Shown: one piece after another, positions 9,059 through 17,285 of the stretch
How the letters are laid out: each line of letters opens with the position of its first letter
How positions within the stretch are numbered: the stretch's first letter is position 1
NCBI RefSeq assembly: GCF_003248355.1
Contig: NZ_QKWY01000001.1
Span: 3,306,001-3,370,000 of the forward strand
Reading direction: 5' to 3'
DNA length: 64,000 nucleotides
DNA from: Streptomyces sp. AC1-42W
GTDB lineage: Bacteria > Actinomycetota > Actinomycetes > Streptomycetales > Streptomycetaceae
The notes under the pieces: model-generated
Databases searched by the model: none
Told to the model about the DNA's origin: nothing
What the model saw: the letters and a program-made list of their open reading frames with translations, nothing else
Position numbers and translations under genes: made by a program

Positions 9059-9651
9059 GTGGAGACGGCGTCTTCGACCAGCTCAACGGACTCCTGCGGC
9101 GGCTGGTCCGGAAGGCCGAGGGTCGAGACGCCGAGCCCAGCGCCTGCATCCTCGACGCCCAGAGCATCAAGACCTCGGCCAACGTGCCCGCGGCCGGCCA
9201 GGGCATCGACGCGGGCAAGAAGATCGCGGGCCGCAAACGGCACATCGGCGTCGACACCGTCGGCCTTCTTCTGGCCGTGCTGGTCACCGCTGCCAGTGTC
9301 TCCGATAACGTCGGCGGAATCCGCCTGCTCTCGGACATTGCCGAAGGCCACCCTCGCGTCACGAAGGCGTGGGCCGACAGCGGCTACCGCACCAAGGCCA
9401 TCGACCACGGCGCCCGCCTCGGCATCGACGTCGAAGTCATCCGCCGCGACCCCGCCCAGAAGGGCTTCAAGGTGATTCCGCGGCGCTGGGTCGTCGAGCG
9501 GACGTTCGGCTGGCTCATGCACCACCGCCGCCTCGCCCGCGACTACGAAACCCACCCACACCGCTCCGAAGCCATGATTAACATAGCGATGATCGACCTC
9601 ATGAGCCGCAGACTCACCCGCGAATCAACCCGCAACTGGCGCGACAGCTGA
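9059..9651 (+). pseudogene. IS5-family DDE transposase, 5' truncated
   Basis: The open frame begins in mid-protein (GVFDQLNGLLRRLV) and runs to the TGA at 9649-9651. The DDE residues survive: Asp in CILDAQSIKTS, Asp in WADSGYRTK and Glu in RWVVERTFGWL. Relatives have roughly 80-100 more residues at the N-terminus. No left inverted repeat is visible; the fragment abuts the recombinase remnant directly, so the left end was lost in a deletion or recombination. Confidence 0.85.
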
Positions 9652-9678
9652 ACGGCGGCAGCGTCGTGCTCCTGTGAA

Positions 9679-10095
9679 TCACAGCAGGTAGGGCCACAGG
9701 CTGACGCTGTTTCGATCCACACTGATCTCGACCCACGTTCCATCGACAGCAGTCGACGGCGGCGGGTCGGCGAGGTCGAACAGGATATGGGTTCCAGCTA
9801 CTTCCAGCATGGCTCCGCCATCGCCCGTCAGGCCCAGCCGCCCCCGAAAGACGATCCGACCGCCTTCCTCCTCATCCACCCCGGGAGACAATGAAGTGGC
9901 CGGTCGAGCGTTGCCGCCCCAGGCCACGTCCTCTTCAACAGTCCACTCCACATGATGTTCGCGGCCCACTCCCGTCGGACCGCCGCACCAGAACGCCGCA
10001 GCGGCACCCACCTCCGAGCGCACCCGAACCGTCGCGCGCCCATCGGCGACCTGTCCCACCGCTTCTACTCGAACCAACACCCCGCAATCATCCAC
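9679..10095 (-). CDS. Hypothetical protein, 138 aa
   Basis: The frame runs from ATG 10095 to 9679 with no family I recognise. The sequence alternates short strands (VLVRVEAVGQV, ATVRVRSEV, RIVFRGRLGL, MLEVAGTHILF) and ends SVSLWPYLL, suggesting a small all-beta cytosolic protein. There is no signal peptide or membrane segment. It stands alone between the IS5 remnant and the IS701-like debris. Coding bias looks normal for the strain. Confidence 0.55.
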   Translation of the reverse strand: MDDCGVLVRVEAVGQVADGRATVRVRSEVGAAAAFWCGGPTGVGREHHVEWTVEEDVAWGGNARPATSLSPGVDEEEGGRIVFRGRLGLTGDGGAMLEVAGTHILFDLADPPPSTAVDGTWVEISVDRNSVSLWPYLL

Positions 10096-10127
10096 GGCAG
10101 CGCTGCGTTACCAAACACTCCCTCCAG

Positions 10128-10159
10128 GACAAAACGCTCTTTCACCTTGTCGTTTTGTC
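10128..10159. repeat. Perfect 9-bp inverted repeat, AT-rich
   Basis: GACAAAACG (10128-10136) and CGTTTTGTC (10151-10159) around a 14-base loop. This is unusually AT-rich for the window. It could be a terminator, an operator or an element end; nothing decides between them. Confidence 0.5.
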
Positions 10160-10194
10160 GTTTAACGTCTGGCTCCGAACAAGCGGACCCGGGA
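10160..10194 (+). repeat. Degenerate direct repeat, copy 1
   Basis: Matches 10792-10826 at 26 of 35 positions, and most of the differences are transitions. Read as protein, both copies give a similar string (FNVWLRTSGPG versus FNARFRTSRPG). They bracket the hypothetical gene at 10298. Confidence 0.5.
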
Positions 10195-10250
10195 CCGCCT
10201 GGTGCTCACCGTCGACGTCCCCTCGTGGCTGGACCCTGGCCGGACGCTCG
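10187..10250 (+). pseudogene. Fragment of an IS701-like transposase
   Basis: Translates as RLVLTVDVPSWLDPGRTLV, close to RLVLAVDVSPWLRPDAGT inside the larger transposase pseudogene at about 11210-11260. About 20 codons are left. It marks a second, older copy of the same kind of element. Confidence 0.5.
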
Positions 10251-10297
10251 TACTGACACACCTACGACCGAGGTCGGTTGGGCCTACAGTGGCCCGC

Positions 10298-10783
10298 ATG
10301 GCTGAGTTTCCCGGCACCTCCGGCGGTGCCTCCGGGGCGGACCAAGAGATCATGGACGATGCGCTTGGCGTATTCACGCGCACGGTGCACAGCTACGCCG
10401 GTGGTCAGCCAGAAGTCGGTCCGTTCTATACCTCGACCTGCGAACTGGACGGCCGGCGCGTGGCGTTCCTGATCGACACGATCGACCCGACGGAGGTACG
10501 GCGTTTGCTGCCCCGGCTCCGCCAGGTGGTCGAGTGGCGGGGAGACCTGAAACGACGAGCCGTCGAAGCGGTCGTACACGCCTTCAGTCAGGGGGCTGCA
10601 ACCGCGGAGGACCTTGCCGAGGCCCATGACGACCTGCTGCTGGACACGATCGTGGCCGAGAGCAATGGCGACGTGCTCCTGCACCTCACCGACTCCTGCG
10701 GCGGGCACATGCTGGACGGCTACTGGCCCGCCGTTCGGTTCGACCGCGACGACACGCTGGTCAAAGTGACCATTGAGGCCTGA
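10298..10783 (+). CDS. Hypothetical protein, 161 aa (possibly DUF2262-like)
   Basis: ATG 10298 is the first plausible start. The sequence has VEWRGDLKRRAVEAVVHAF in the middle and a C-terminal GGHMLDGYWPAVRFD followed by a short strand. That layout resembles DUF2262, a family of unknown function, but the match is weak by eye. It is soluble, with no signal peptide. It lies between transposase fragments and inside a pair of degenerate 35-bp repeats, suggesting that it was carried in or trapped by mobile DNA. Confidence 0.55.
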   Translation: MAEFPGTSGGASGADQEIMDDALGVFTRTVHSYAGGQPEVGPFYTSTCELDGRRVAFLIDTIDPTEVRRLLPRLRQVVEWRGDLKRRAVEAVVHAFSQGAATAEDLAEAHDDLLLDTIVAESNGDVLLHLTDSCGGHMLDGYWPAVRFDRDDTLVKVTIEA

Positions 10784-10791
10784 AGCTTGCC

Positions 10792-10826
10792 GTTCAACGC
10801 CCGGTTTCGAACAAGCAGGCCCGGTG
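10792..10826 (+). repeat. Degenerate direct repeat, copy 2
   Basis: Partner of 10160-10194, starting eight bases after the stop of the enclosed hypothetical gene. Confidence 0.5.
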
Positions 10827-10915
10827 ATCACTCGTTCGGGTGTCTCCGGGGCGTGGGCATGGCCTTCGCGTGATCCTGAACTCGACTAAGGGTTGCAGGA
10901 CTTGACGCGAAGGCC

Positions 10916-12215
10916 GTGCTGGTGATTGTGGTGGAACAGGGTGTTCGGGGCGAGCCGTTCGCGGAACTGCCACGCTTCCGGGGGGTCTTCTACGGCTGCC
11001 TGACCGGGCGGCGCGACGCGCTGTTCGAGCTGACCGACGCGGTGCTGTGTGCTGACGGGCCGGTGAAGACCCTGGTCGGGCCGGCGCTGGCTCCCGAGCA
11101 CCGGCGCGGCCACGGAGCCCTGTACGGCGCGCTGAACCGGGGTCGCCTCGACGTCGAACGGCTGCGGACCGAGCTGGCCGGCCTGTTTCTGCCGCGCGCC
11201 GCCGACGGCCGCCTGGTGCTCGCGGTGGACGTCTCGCCGTGGCTGCGGCCGGACGCCGGGACCTGCCCGGACCGCTCCGCGACGTGGTGGTGCGGCTGAT
11301 CGCGGCGGGGCGCTGGAAGGCCGGTGATCCGGGGGTCCTGGTGGTGATGGACGCCGGCTACGACGCACCGCGCATCGCCCACCTGCTCGGCGACCTACCG
11401 GTGCAGGTCCTCGGCCGGCTCCGCTCGGACCGGGTGATGCGCCGACCCGCGCCGAGTGGAACGCGGCCCACCCGGCCGGAGGCCGGCCGCCCAAACACGG
11501 CGGCGGGTTCGTCTTCGGGGACCCCGCCACCTGGGGCGACGAGCAGGCGGTGACCACCACCGCCACCCGCCGCTACGGCACCGCCGTGGCCCGGGCCTGG
11601 GACCGGCTCCACCCGAGGCTGACCCGCCGCGCGGCCTGGCTGGACCACGACGACGAACTGCCGCTCCTCGAAGGCACTGTGATCCGCCTCGCCGTCGAGA
11701 AGCTGCCCAGCGGAGGGGTGAACCGCCCAGTCTGGCTCTGGTGGTCACGCACCGGCGCTGCCCCGGCCGGCGTCGACCGATGCTGGCAATCCTTCCTCCG
11801 CCGCTTCGACATCGAGCACACCTTCCGCCTGCTCAAGCAGACCCTCGGCTGGACCCGACCCCGCCTGCGCGACTTGGCGGCCGCCGACCGCTGGACCTGG
11901 GTCGTGATCGCCGCGCACACCCAGCTCCGCCTGGCCCGCCCGCTCGTCGCAGACCTCCGCCACCCCTGGGAGAAGCCGGCGGAACCGAACAAGCTCACCC
12001 CCGCCCGCGTCCGGCGCGGGTTCCGGAACCTCCACACGAAGACCCCCTCACCAGCACAAGCACCGAAACCCACCCACCCCGGACCGGGCCGGCCGCCCGG
12101 CCGCAAGAACAAGCAGCCCGCCGCCCGCCACGAGGTCGGAAGAGTCCTGGCCACCGACATACCGCTACACTCCCGCCACCCGGCGAAAGACCAGGTCAGA
12201 CACCAAAATCCTGCT
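10916..12215 (+). pseudogene. IS701-like DDE transposase, deleted and frameshifted
   Basis: Three reading frames must be joined. The first (10916 to about 11272) gives FRGVFYGCLTGRRDALFEL and the first Asp in LAVDVSPWLRPDA. The second (to about 11455) gives LIAAGRWKAGDP and the second Asp in VVMDAGYD. The third (from about 11460) gives the catalytic Glu in FDIEHTFRLLKQTLGW and the basic tail. At about 11272 the protein jumps from PDR to LRDVVVRLIAAG, skipping a segment that full-length relatives have (about 50-60 residues, from memory). It is clearly inactive. The element ends were not identified. Confidence 0.85.
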
Positions 12216-12259
12216 GAAGTACTAGTGCTCACGACGTTCCTGGCGGCGTCATGCGGCTC

Positions 12260-13096
12260 TCATGTGTCCAGCAGCCATGAGGCTCGTTGTTCGTCGATGC
12301 CTCCACGCCATCCTGCGAGTGGCATCGTGATGTCCGAGCGTGGCGCGCCGCGTAGCCTGCGGGATGCGGCGTGCCTCTCGGCGGTGGGGATGAATCGGTC
12401 CCACATCGGCGGCAGGGCTGGGCTGGGAAGCACCCCGATCTCGGCAAGTCCGATGAGGATGCCGTACCGCTGATACTTGTCAGTACCGGGCACGATCTTC
12501 GCCCGCGCGACCTCCTTCTCCAGCTCGCTCGGTCTCATCCCCGTCGGCGCTGAGCGGATGAGACCGAGCAACGCACGCATCCGTTCGCGGTCGTCCTCTT
12601 CCGGCCGAGGCAGCCCTTCTGCTGCGGCGGCTTCCAGGTCCGGCAGATAGTCCTCCGGCATCTCGTTCCACGCCCAGCCGAGTGCGAGACGCAGCAGCAC
12701 TTCTGTGACGTCGACCTCGGACACCGGCTTCAGACCGCAATCAGGGACACCTTCTTCGTCTTGCGGCGCCGTGCTGAGGAAGCGCGCCCATCCGTATGAG
12801 ATCACCGTCTGCCGCCCGCGCGGGGCGGACCCCAACCCGGCGACGAACGCCGGGAGCACCGTATCCTCATTCAGCACCGCGGCCGCTGAGACGGCACGCT
12901 CGACGATCTCAGGCGCAGCCCACTGTTCGCGCTCATGCACCGGCCACCCCTCGCGGTGAGCTGCCGCAACGTCTGCGGGATCGCCAGATGGCTCAGCTCC
13001 CTTGACTGTTCCGGCCCGAGTGAAGCGATACCCGTAGCAGCGCATCAACGGCCCCAGGGCCATTTCCCCAGGGACTCGTCGTGACGTGGCACTCAT
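12260..13096 (-). CDS. Conserved hypothetical protein, 278 aa
   Basis: ATG 13096 is preferred over the longer frame because MSATSRR then GPLMRCYGYRFTRAGT looks like a natural N-terminus. It appears cytosolic and mostly helical, with runs such as EIVERAVSAAAVLNE, VDVTEVLLRLALGWAWNEM and EDDRERMRALLGLIRSAP. The segment KIVPGTDKYQRYGILIGLAEIGVLP is striking and probably conserved. I know of no function. It is a lone gene after the transposase pseudogene. Confidence 0.65.
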   Translation of the reverse strand: MSATSRRVPGEMALGPLMRCYGYRFTRAGTVKGAEPSGDPADVAAAHREGWPVHEREQWAAPEIVERAVSAAAVLNEDTVLPAFVAGLGSAPRGRQTVISYGWARFLSTAPQDEEGVPDCGLKPVSEVDVTEVLLRLALGWAWNEMPEDYLPDLEAAAAEGLPRPEEDDRERMRALLGLIRSAPTGMRPSELEKEVARAKIVPGTDKYQRYGILIGLAEIGVLPSPALPPMWDRFIPTAERHAASRRLRGAPRSDITMPLAGWRGGIDEQRASWLLDT

Positions 13097-13140
13097 GAAG
13101 ATCAAGTCTACTGCTCGGGACTTTCTCCGCAGGCGGCATA

Positions 13141-13494
13141 GTGCAGCTGCCCGTCGGCCCCGAGGACGCTGCCGTGGGAGGAGCAAGGTCTCTGTGCGGT
13201 GGGCACGATAGTGATCTCCTCCAAAGCCCTCAACGACCGTCTCCGCGCACGGCTCGCGGGCGCTGGGAACCCGAGGCGGACCTCACAACCACGATCCCGA
13301 AGAGCCTCCAGCAACAGCTCAGCCTCACGACTGCGGTCCACAACACCACCATCGAGGCGGCCGTCACCGAGGCACTGCGCGTGTGGCTTGCCAAGCACCC
13401 ACCGCGCCGCCAGACCGTCCCCGACGCCGCGCAGCAACTCGCCGGGCTCGGCCTCGGCGACGACCTGGCGCGAAGGCGACACACTGTCGGAGTG
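13141..13494 (+). pseudogene. Possible ribbon-helix-helix protein remnant
   Basis: Within a poor frame there is TTTIPKSLQQQLSLTTAV followed by TIEAAVTEALRVWLAKHP, which has the strand-helix-helix pattern of small RHH DNA-binding proteins. The front part is in a different frame (VISSKALNDRLRARLAG) and there is no convincing ribosome site. The rest of 13097-13894 holds no gene I can support. Confidence 0.3.
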
Positions 13495-13705
13495 AACTGG
13501 GGTCGTACGCGTCTTGCTCGGCGAACGCCGGTTCAGGCACGGGCGGTGGTCCTGCCATCCCTTTCGGTCGTATCTCGGCCGACCCTCAAGATCATTCCTT
13601 AGCGTTCAATCCTGGAGCATTACCGGCGGGACCCCGCCTCTGAGAACATCGGACTCACTCATCCGGGCCGGACATGAACCCCAGCTGACCCGCTCCACCC
13701 TCTGC

Positions 13706-13741
13706 GCGGAAGGGTCGCACGGGCGTGCGGGCCCTTCCGCG
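13706..13741. terminator. Stem-loop in the gene-free boundary region
   Basis: GCGGAAGGG pairs with CCCTTCCGC across a loop that has its own GCAC/GTGC stem. It probably terminates whatever is read toward uppP. Confidence 0.55.
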
Positions 13742-13797
13742 TCATCCCCTACTTTGCGGACGCACACGCCCTAAGAGGGTGCATTTTCTCTCCCCAG

Positions 13798-13826
13798 TGG
13801 GAGACGACTGGGAGAATAGTGGGAGA
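13798..13826. repeat. Three TGGGAGA iterons at 11-bp spacing
   Basis: TGGGAGA starts at 13798, 13809 and 13820 with different 4-base spacers. The 11-bp period places the copies on nearly the same face of the helix, as in protein-binding arrays of integrative elements. It lies exactly between the accessory region and the core gene uppP. Confidence 0.6.
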
Positions 13827-13894
13827 TGATCATGGCGCGATGCTGAGTTCAGGTGCACGGAAATGCTGGATCGGGACCCCGCGCGGCGGCCCTG

Positions 13895-14767
13895 TCAGCC
13901 GCCGGATTCGCCCGCGTGAGGATTCAGTACACCCGCCCCCACCAGCACAAACAGCAGGATCCCGAGGATGATCCGGTAGATCACGAACGGCATGAAGGAC
14001 TTGGTCGTGATGAACTTCATGAACCACGCGATGACCGCGTAGCCCACGCCGAAGGCGATGAACGTCGCGAAGATCGTCGGCCCCCAGGCGACGTGCCCCT
14101 CGCCCGCGTCCTTCAGCTCGAAGACGCCCGAGGCGAGCACCGCGGGGACCGCCAGCAGGAACGAGTAGCGCGCCGCCGCCTCGCGGGTGTAGCCCATCAG
14201 CAGACCGCCGCTGATCGTGGCGCCGGACCGCGAGACGCCCGGAACCAGGGCCATCGCCTGGCAGAAGCCGTAGATCAGGCCGTCCTTGACACCCAGTTCG
14301 CGCAGGGTCTTGCGCTCCTTGCCGGCCCGGTGCCTGCCGCCCTTCTCGTCGCGCGCGGCCAGCCGGTCCGCGATACCCAGGACGATGCCCATCCCGATCA
14401 GCGTGGTGGCGATCAGCCGCAGATCCCGGAACGGGCCCTCGATCTGGTCCTGGAAGGTCAGCCCGAGCACACCGATCGGAATCGAGCCCACGATGACCAG
14501 CCAGCCCATCTTGGCGTCGTGGTCACCACGCATCGAACGGTCCGTCAGCGACCTGAACCACGCCGAGACGATCCGGGCGATGTCCTTGCGGAAGTAGATG
14601 AGGACCGCGGCCTCCGTGCCGATCTGGGTGATCGCGGTGAAGGCCGCGCCCGGGTCTTGCCAGTCGGCGAACGCGGCGGTCAGCCGCAGATGCGCGCTGG
14701 AGGAGATCGGCAGGAACTCGGTCAGTCCCTGGACGAGGCCGAGGACGAACGATTCGAACCAGCTCAT
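13895..14767 (-). CDS. uppP: Undecaprenyl-diphosphate phosphatase
   Basis: 290 residues, the normal length for UppP/BacA. It dephosphorylates undecaprenyl diphosphate in the membrane to recycle the lipid carrier for peptidoglycan, and high activity gives bacitracin resistance. The conserved N-terminal segment QGLTEFLPISSSAH with the Glu-rich catalytic region and the PGVSRSG motif at about residue 175 are both present. About eight membrane helices are expected. It is the first clearly core gene after the accessory region and is transcribed toward it. A small GC hairpin overlaps the stop codon. Confidence 0.95.
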   Translation of the reverse strand: MSWFESFVLGLVQGLTEFLPISSSAHLRLTAAFADWQDPGAAFTAITQIGTEAAVLIYFRKDIARIVSAWFRSLTDRSMRGDHDAKMGWLVIVGSIPIGVLGLTFQDQIEGPFRDLRLIATTLIGMGIVLGIADRLAARDEKGGRHRAGKERKTLRELGVKDGLIYGFCQAMALVPGVSRSGATISGGLLMGYTREAAARYSFLLAVPAVLASGVFELKDAGEGHVAWGPTIFATFIAFGVGYAVIAWFMKFITTKSFMPFVIYRIILGILLFVLVGAGVLNPHAGESGG

Positions 14768-14969
14768 GGGGCTTGGGCCATCCCGGAGTACTCATGCAGC
14801 GGCCGGCGGCGTCGGGCGCCCGGCGGCATGCGGATTGGGGTCGTACGCGGACAGGGCCGTGCCGGGCCCGGTTCCGTCAGTCGGTCGCGGGCAGCGTATC
14901 GCCCCCGGATGAACAGCCGGCGACAACCCCCGCGCGCCCCGGCCCGTCGCCCGGCAGCCGCTCAGCCGC

Positions 14970-15680
14970 TCAGCCGCTCAGCCGGTGGCGGCGCCGCCAG
15001 GCGACGACCATCGCACCGGCCCCCGTAAGCACGATGAACCCCATCGCCGCGAGGAACGCCGGCGAGGTCGGCGACGACGCCTCACTGCCCGCCACGACAT
15101 ACGCGGCCGTGTTCGGGATCGACCCCAGTCCGGTCGCCACCAGGAACGCCGGATAGCTCATGCGGGAGACGGCCGCGCAGTAGTTGACGGCGGCGAACGG
15201 CACACCGGGGAACAGCCGCAGCGCCAGCATCGAGCGGAAGCCGTGCCGGCTCAGCTGCCCGTCCGCCGCCCGCAGCCAGCGCCCCCGCACCAGCGTGCGC
15301 AACGCGTCCTGGCCCAGGACCCGGCCCAGCAGGAACGAGATCCCCGCGCCCAGCACCGTGCCGCCGAGGGCCGCCGCGAGACCCGCCTGCGCGCCGAACA
15401 GCGCACCCGCCGCGAGGTTCAGCAGCGGACGCGGCACGAACGCCACCGTGCAGACCCCGTACGCGAGACCGAACAGCACCACCGCGGTGGCACCGCCGCT
15501 CAGCTCCCCGATCCGGCCGGACGTCACCAGCCGCTGCGGCTCCAGCAGCAGCATCGCCGTCGCCGCGGCCACCAGCACGGCGACCAGCAGCGAGAACCGG
15601 GACCACGGCGAGAGCAGCACCCGCGTGCAGCGCACGGCGAGGCCGGGGGAGGGCCGGGTGGCGGGGACGGCGTCGAGCAT
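14970..15680 (-). CDS. TVP38/TMEM64-family membrane protein
   Basis: 236 residues from ATG 15680. It is a VTT-domain (DedA-like) membrane protein: an N-terminal helix (SLLVAVLVAAATAMLLL), then PRPLLNLAAGALFG and the LRLFPGVPFAAVNYCAA motif with the conserved Arg and Pro, and a final helix before RRRHRLSG. Relatives act in lipid or lipid-carrier movement across the membrane. Four tandem 8-bp CAGCCGCT-type repeats span its stop codon (14955-14986). It sits upstream of uppP in the same direction, with a 202-bp gap. Confidence 0.85.
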   Translation of the reverse strand: MLDAVPATRPSPGLAVRCTRVLLSPWSRFSLLVAVLVAAATAMLLLEPQRLVTSGRIGELSGGATAVVLFGLAYGVCTVAFVPRPLLNLAAGALFGAQAGLAAALGGTVLGAGISFLLGRVLGQDALRTLVRGRWLRAADGQLSRHGFRSMLALRLFPGVPFAAVNYCAAVSRMSYPAFLVATGLGSIPNTAAYVVAGSEASSPTSPAFLAAMGFIVLTGAGAMVVAWRRRHRLSG

Positions 15681-15828
15681 TCGGGGAGAGTAACCGACAA
15701 ACGTGGGTGATCGCCGCAACGCGCCCCGCCCGATCCACCGGGACCCGCCGGGCGGCCCGCGCCCAATCCCCGTACCGCCCGCCGTAATTCGTTCGACGCG
15801 GCGGCCGGCCGTCCGCGATGATCGGGGC

Positions 15829-15951
15829 ATGTTCCGGTACGCCTTGCCCGCAGCGCCGTCCGCAGTCGCGGACGCGCCGAAGGCTGCCGTGAACGCCCTC
15901 GAAGCAGCGGTCGCCGCTGCCGCGGCGCCCCTCGGCGGCGCCCGAAGCTGA
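15829..15951 (+). CDS. Small Ala-rich ORF, candidate leader peptide of the EF-Tu gene
   Basis: 40 codons from ATG 15829, 17 of them Ala, with no recognisable domain. It begins [13 protein letters not shown]. Its TGA (15949-15951) enters the first stem of a hairpin, and the EF-Tu gene starts 94 bases later in the same direction. It may work as a leader peptide whose translation controls the hairpin, or be an ordinary tiny protein; expression is unproven. Confidence 0.5.
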   Translation: MFRYALPAAPSAVADAPKAAVNALEAAVAAAAAPLGGARS

Positions 15952-16014
15952 CCCTCCCCCGACTGTCTGTCCGGCGGACCCCGCGAGGGGAGGGTCGGCC
16001 GGACCACGGGGTCC
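15950..16014 (+). promoter_or_regulatory. Attenuator-like leader of the tuf3-like gene
   Basis: Hairpin A pairs GACCCTCCCC (15950-15959) with 15987-15996, ten perfect pairs including two bases of the leader-ORF stop codon. Hairpin B pairs GGACCCCG (15976-15983) with 16007-16014, eight perfect pairs. The left arm of B lies in the loop of A and its right arm lies beyond A. The two must either exclude each other or form a pseudoknot. That is the geometry expected of a translation-controlled switch. Confidence 0.55.
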
Positions 16015-16045
16015 CACCTCAGCTTCGCATCCCAAGGAATCCACC

Positions 16046-17215
16046 ATGCCCAAGACGGCATACGTGCGGACCAAGCCCCACCTCAACATCGGCACCATGG
16101 GCCACGTCGACCACGGCAAGACGACCCTGACCGCCGCCATCACCAAGGTGCTCAGCGACCGCGGCACCGGCTCCTTCGTGCCCTTCGACCGCATCGACCG
16201 GGCCCCCGAGGAGGCCCGGCGCGGCATCACCATCAACATCTCGCACGTCGAGTACGAGACCGACACCCGGCACTACGCGCACATCGACATGCCCGGCCAC
16301 GCCGACTACATCAAGAACATGGTCACCGGGGCCGCCCAGCTCGACGGCGCGATCCTCGTCGTCTCCGCGCTCGACGGGATCATGCCGCAGACCGCCGAGC
16401 ACGTGCTGCTCGCCCGCCAGGTGGGCGTCGACCACATCGTCGTCGCGCTCAACAAGGCGGACGCCGGTGACCCCGAACTCACCGACCTCGTCGAGCTGGA
16501 GGTGCGCGAACTGCTCACCGCGCACGGCTACGGAGGCGACGCGGCGCCCGTCGTACGCGTCTCCGGCCTGCGGGCGCTGGAGGGCGACCCGCGCTGGACG
16601 GGGGCCGTGGAGGCGCTGCTCGACGCCGTGGACACCTATGTGCCGACGCCGGTCCGCTACACCGACGCGCCGTTCCTGCTGCCGGTGGAGAACGTTCTGA
16701 CCATCACCGGCCGGGGCACCGTCGTCACCGGCGCCGTGGAGCGCGGCACCGTCCGGGTCGGCGACCGGGTCGCCGTGCTCGGCGCCGACACCGAGACCGT
16801 CGTCACCGGCCTGGAGACCTTCGGCAAGCCGATGGAGTCCGCCGAGGCCGGCGACAACGTCGCGCTGCTGCTGCGCGGCATCGAGCGCGACCGGGTGCGC
16901 CGCGGCCATGTCGTCGCGGCGCCGGGCAGCGTCACCCCGAGCCGGCGCTTCACCGCGCGGGTGTACGTCCTGTCGGGGCGCGAGGGCGGCCGCACCACCC
17001 CGGTCGCCACCGGATACCGGCCGCAGTTCTACATCCGCACCGCCGACGTGGTCGGCGACGTGGACCTCGGCGAGGCGGGCATCGCCCGCCCCGGCGAGAC
17101 GGTCACCCTGACCGTCGAGCTGGGCCGGGACATCCCGCTGGAGCCCGGCCTCGGCTTCGCGATCCGCGAGGGCGGCCGCACAGTCGGCGCGGGCACCGTC
17201 TCGGAGCTGCTCTGA
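16046..17215 (+). CDS. tuf3: Elongation factor Tu paralogue (tuf3 type), cysteine-free
   Basis: 389 residues with all EF-Tu parts: P-loop GHVDHGKT, switch I around [23 protein letters not shown] and SGLRALEG in the G domain, then domains 2 and 3 ending [13 protein letters not shown]. It delivers aminoacyl-tRNA to the ribosome as a GTP complex. It is clearly divergent from the main Tuf1 (DMPGHAD in place of [18 protein letters not shown]). It contains no cysteine at all. Streptomycetes are known to carry such a second EF-Tu (Tuf3), reported as growth-regulated and kirromycin-resistant in some species. AAGGA lies before ATG 16046. Confidence 0.93.
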   Translation: MPKTAYVRTKPHLNIGTMGHVDHGKTTLTAAITKVLSDRGTGSFVPFDRIDRAPEEARRGITINISHVEYETDTRHYAHIDMPGHADYIKNMVTGAAQLDGAILVVSALDGIMPQTAEHVLLARQVGVDHIVVALNKADAGDPELTDLVELEVRELLTAHGYGGDAAPVVRVSGLRALEGDPRWTGAVEALLDAVDTYVPTPVRYTDAPFLLPVENVLTITGRGTVVTGAVERGTVRVGDRVAVLGADTETVVTGLETFGKPMESAEAGDNVALLLRGIERDRVRRGHVVAAPGSVTPSRRFTARVYVLSGREGGRTTPVATGYRPQFYIRTADVVGDVDLGEAGIARPGETVTLTVELGRDIPLEPGLGFAIREGGRTVGAGTVSELL

Positions 17216-17233
17216 GCCGCCGCCGCGCACCAC

Positions 17234-17270
17234 GGCCCGCCTCCCCCGAGCACTCCGGGGGAGGCGGGCC
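17234..17270 (+). terminator. Terminator after the tuf3-like gene
   Basis: GGCCCGCCTCCCCC (17234-17247) pairs perfectly with 17257-17270. It starts 19 bases after the stop and ends 15 bases before the next gene start, so it could also affect initiation of that gene. Confidence 0.8.
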
Positions 17271-17285
17271 CCGCACAATGGGGGA

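Noticed and set aside
14955-14986. Tandem 8-bp CAGCCGCT repeats as a regulatory array
   Set aside because: They span the stop codon of the TVP38-type gene and look like simple slippage.
15690-15712. PafBC promoter before the TVP38-type gene (TTGTCGGTT)
   Set aside because: One mismatch in the -35-like box and no TANNNT at the right distance.
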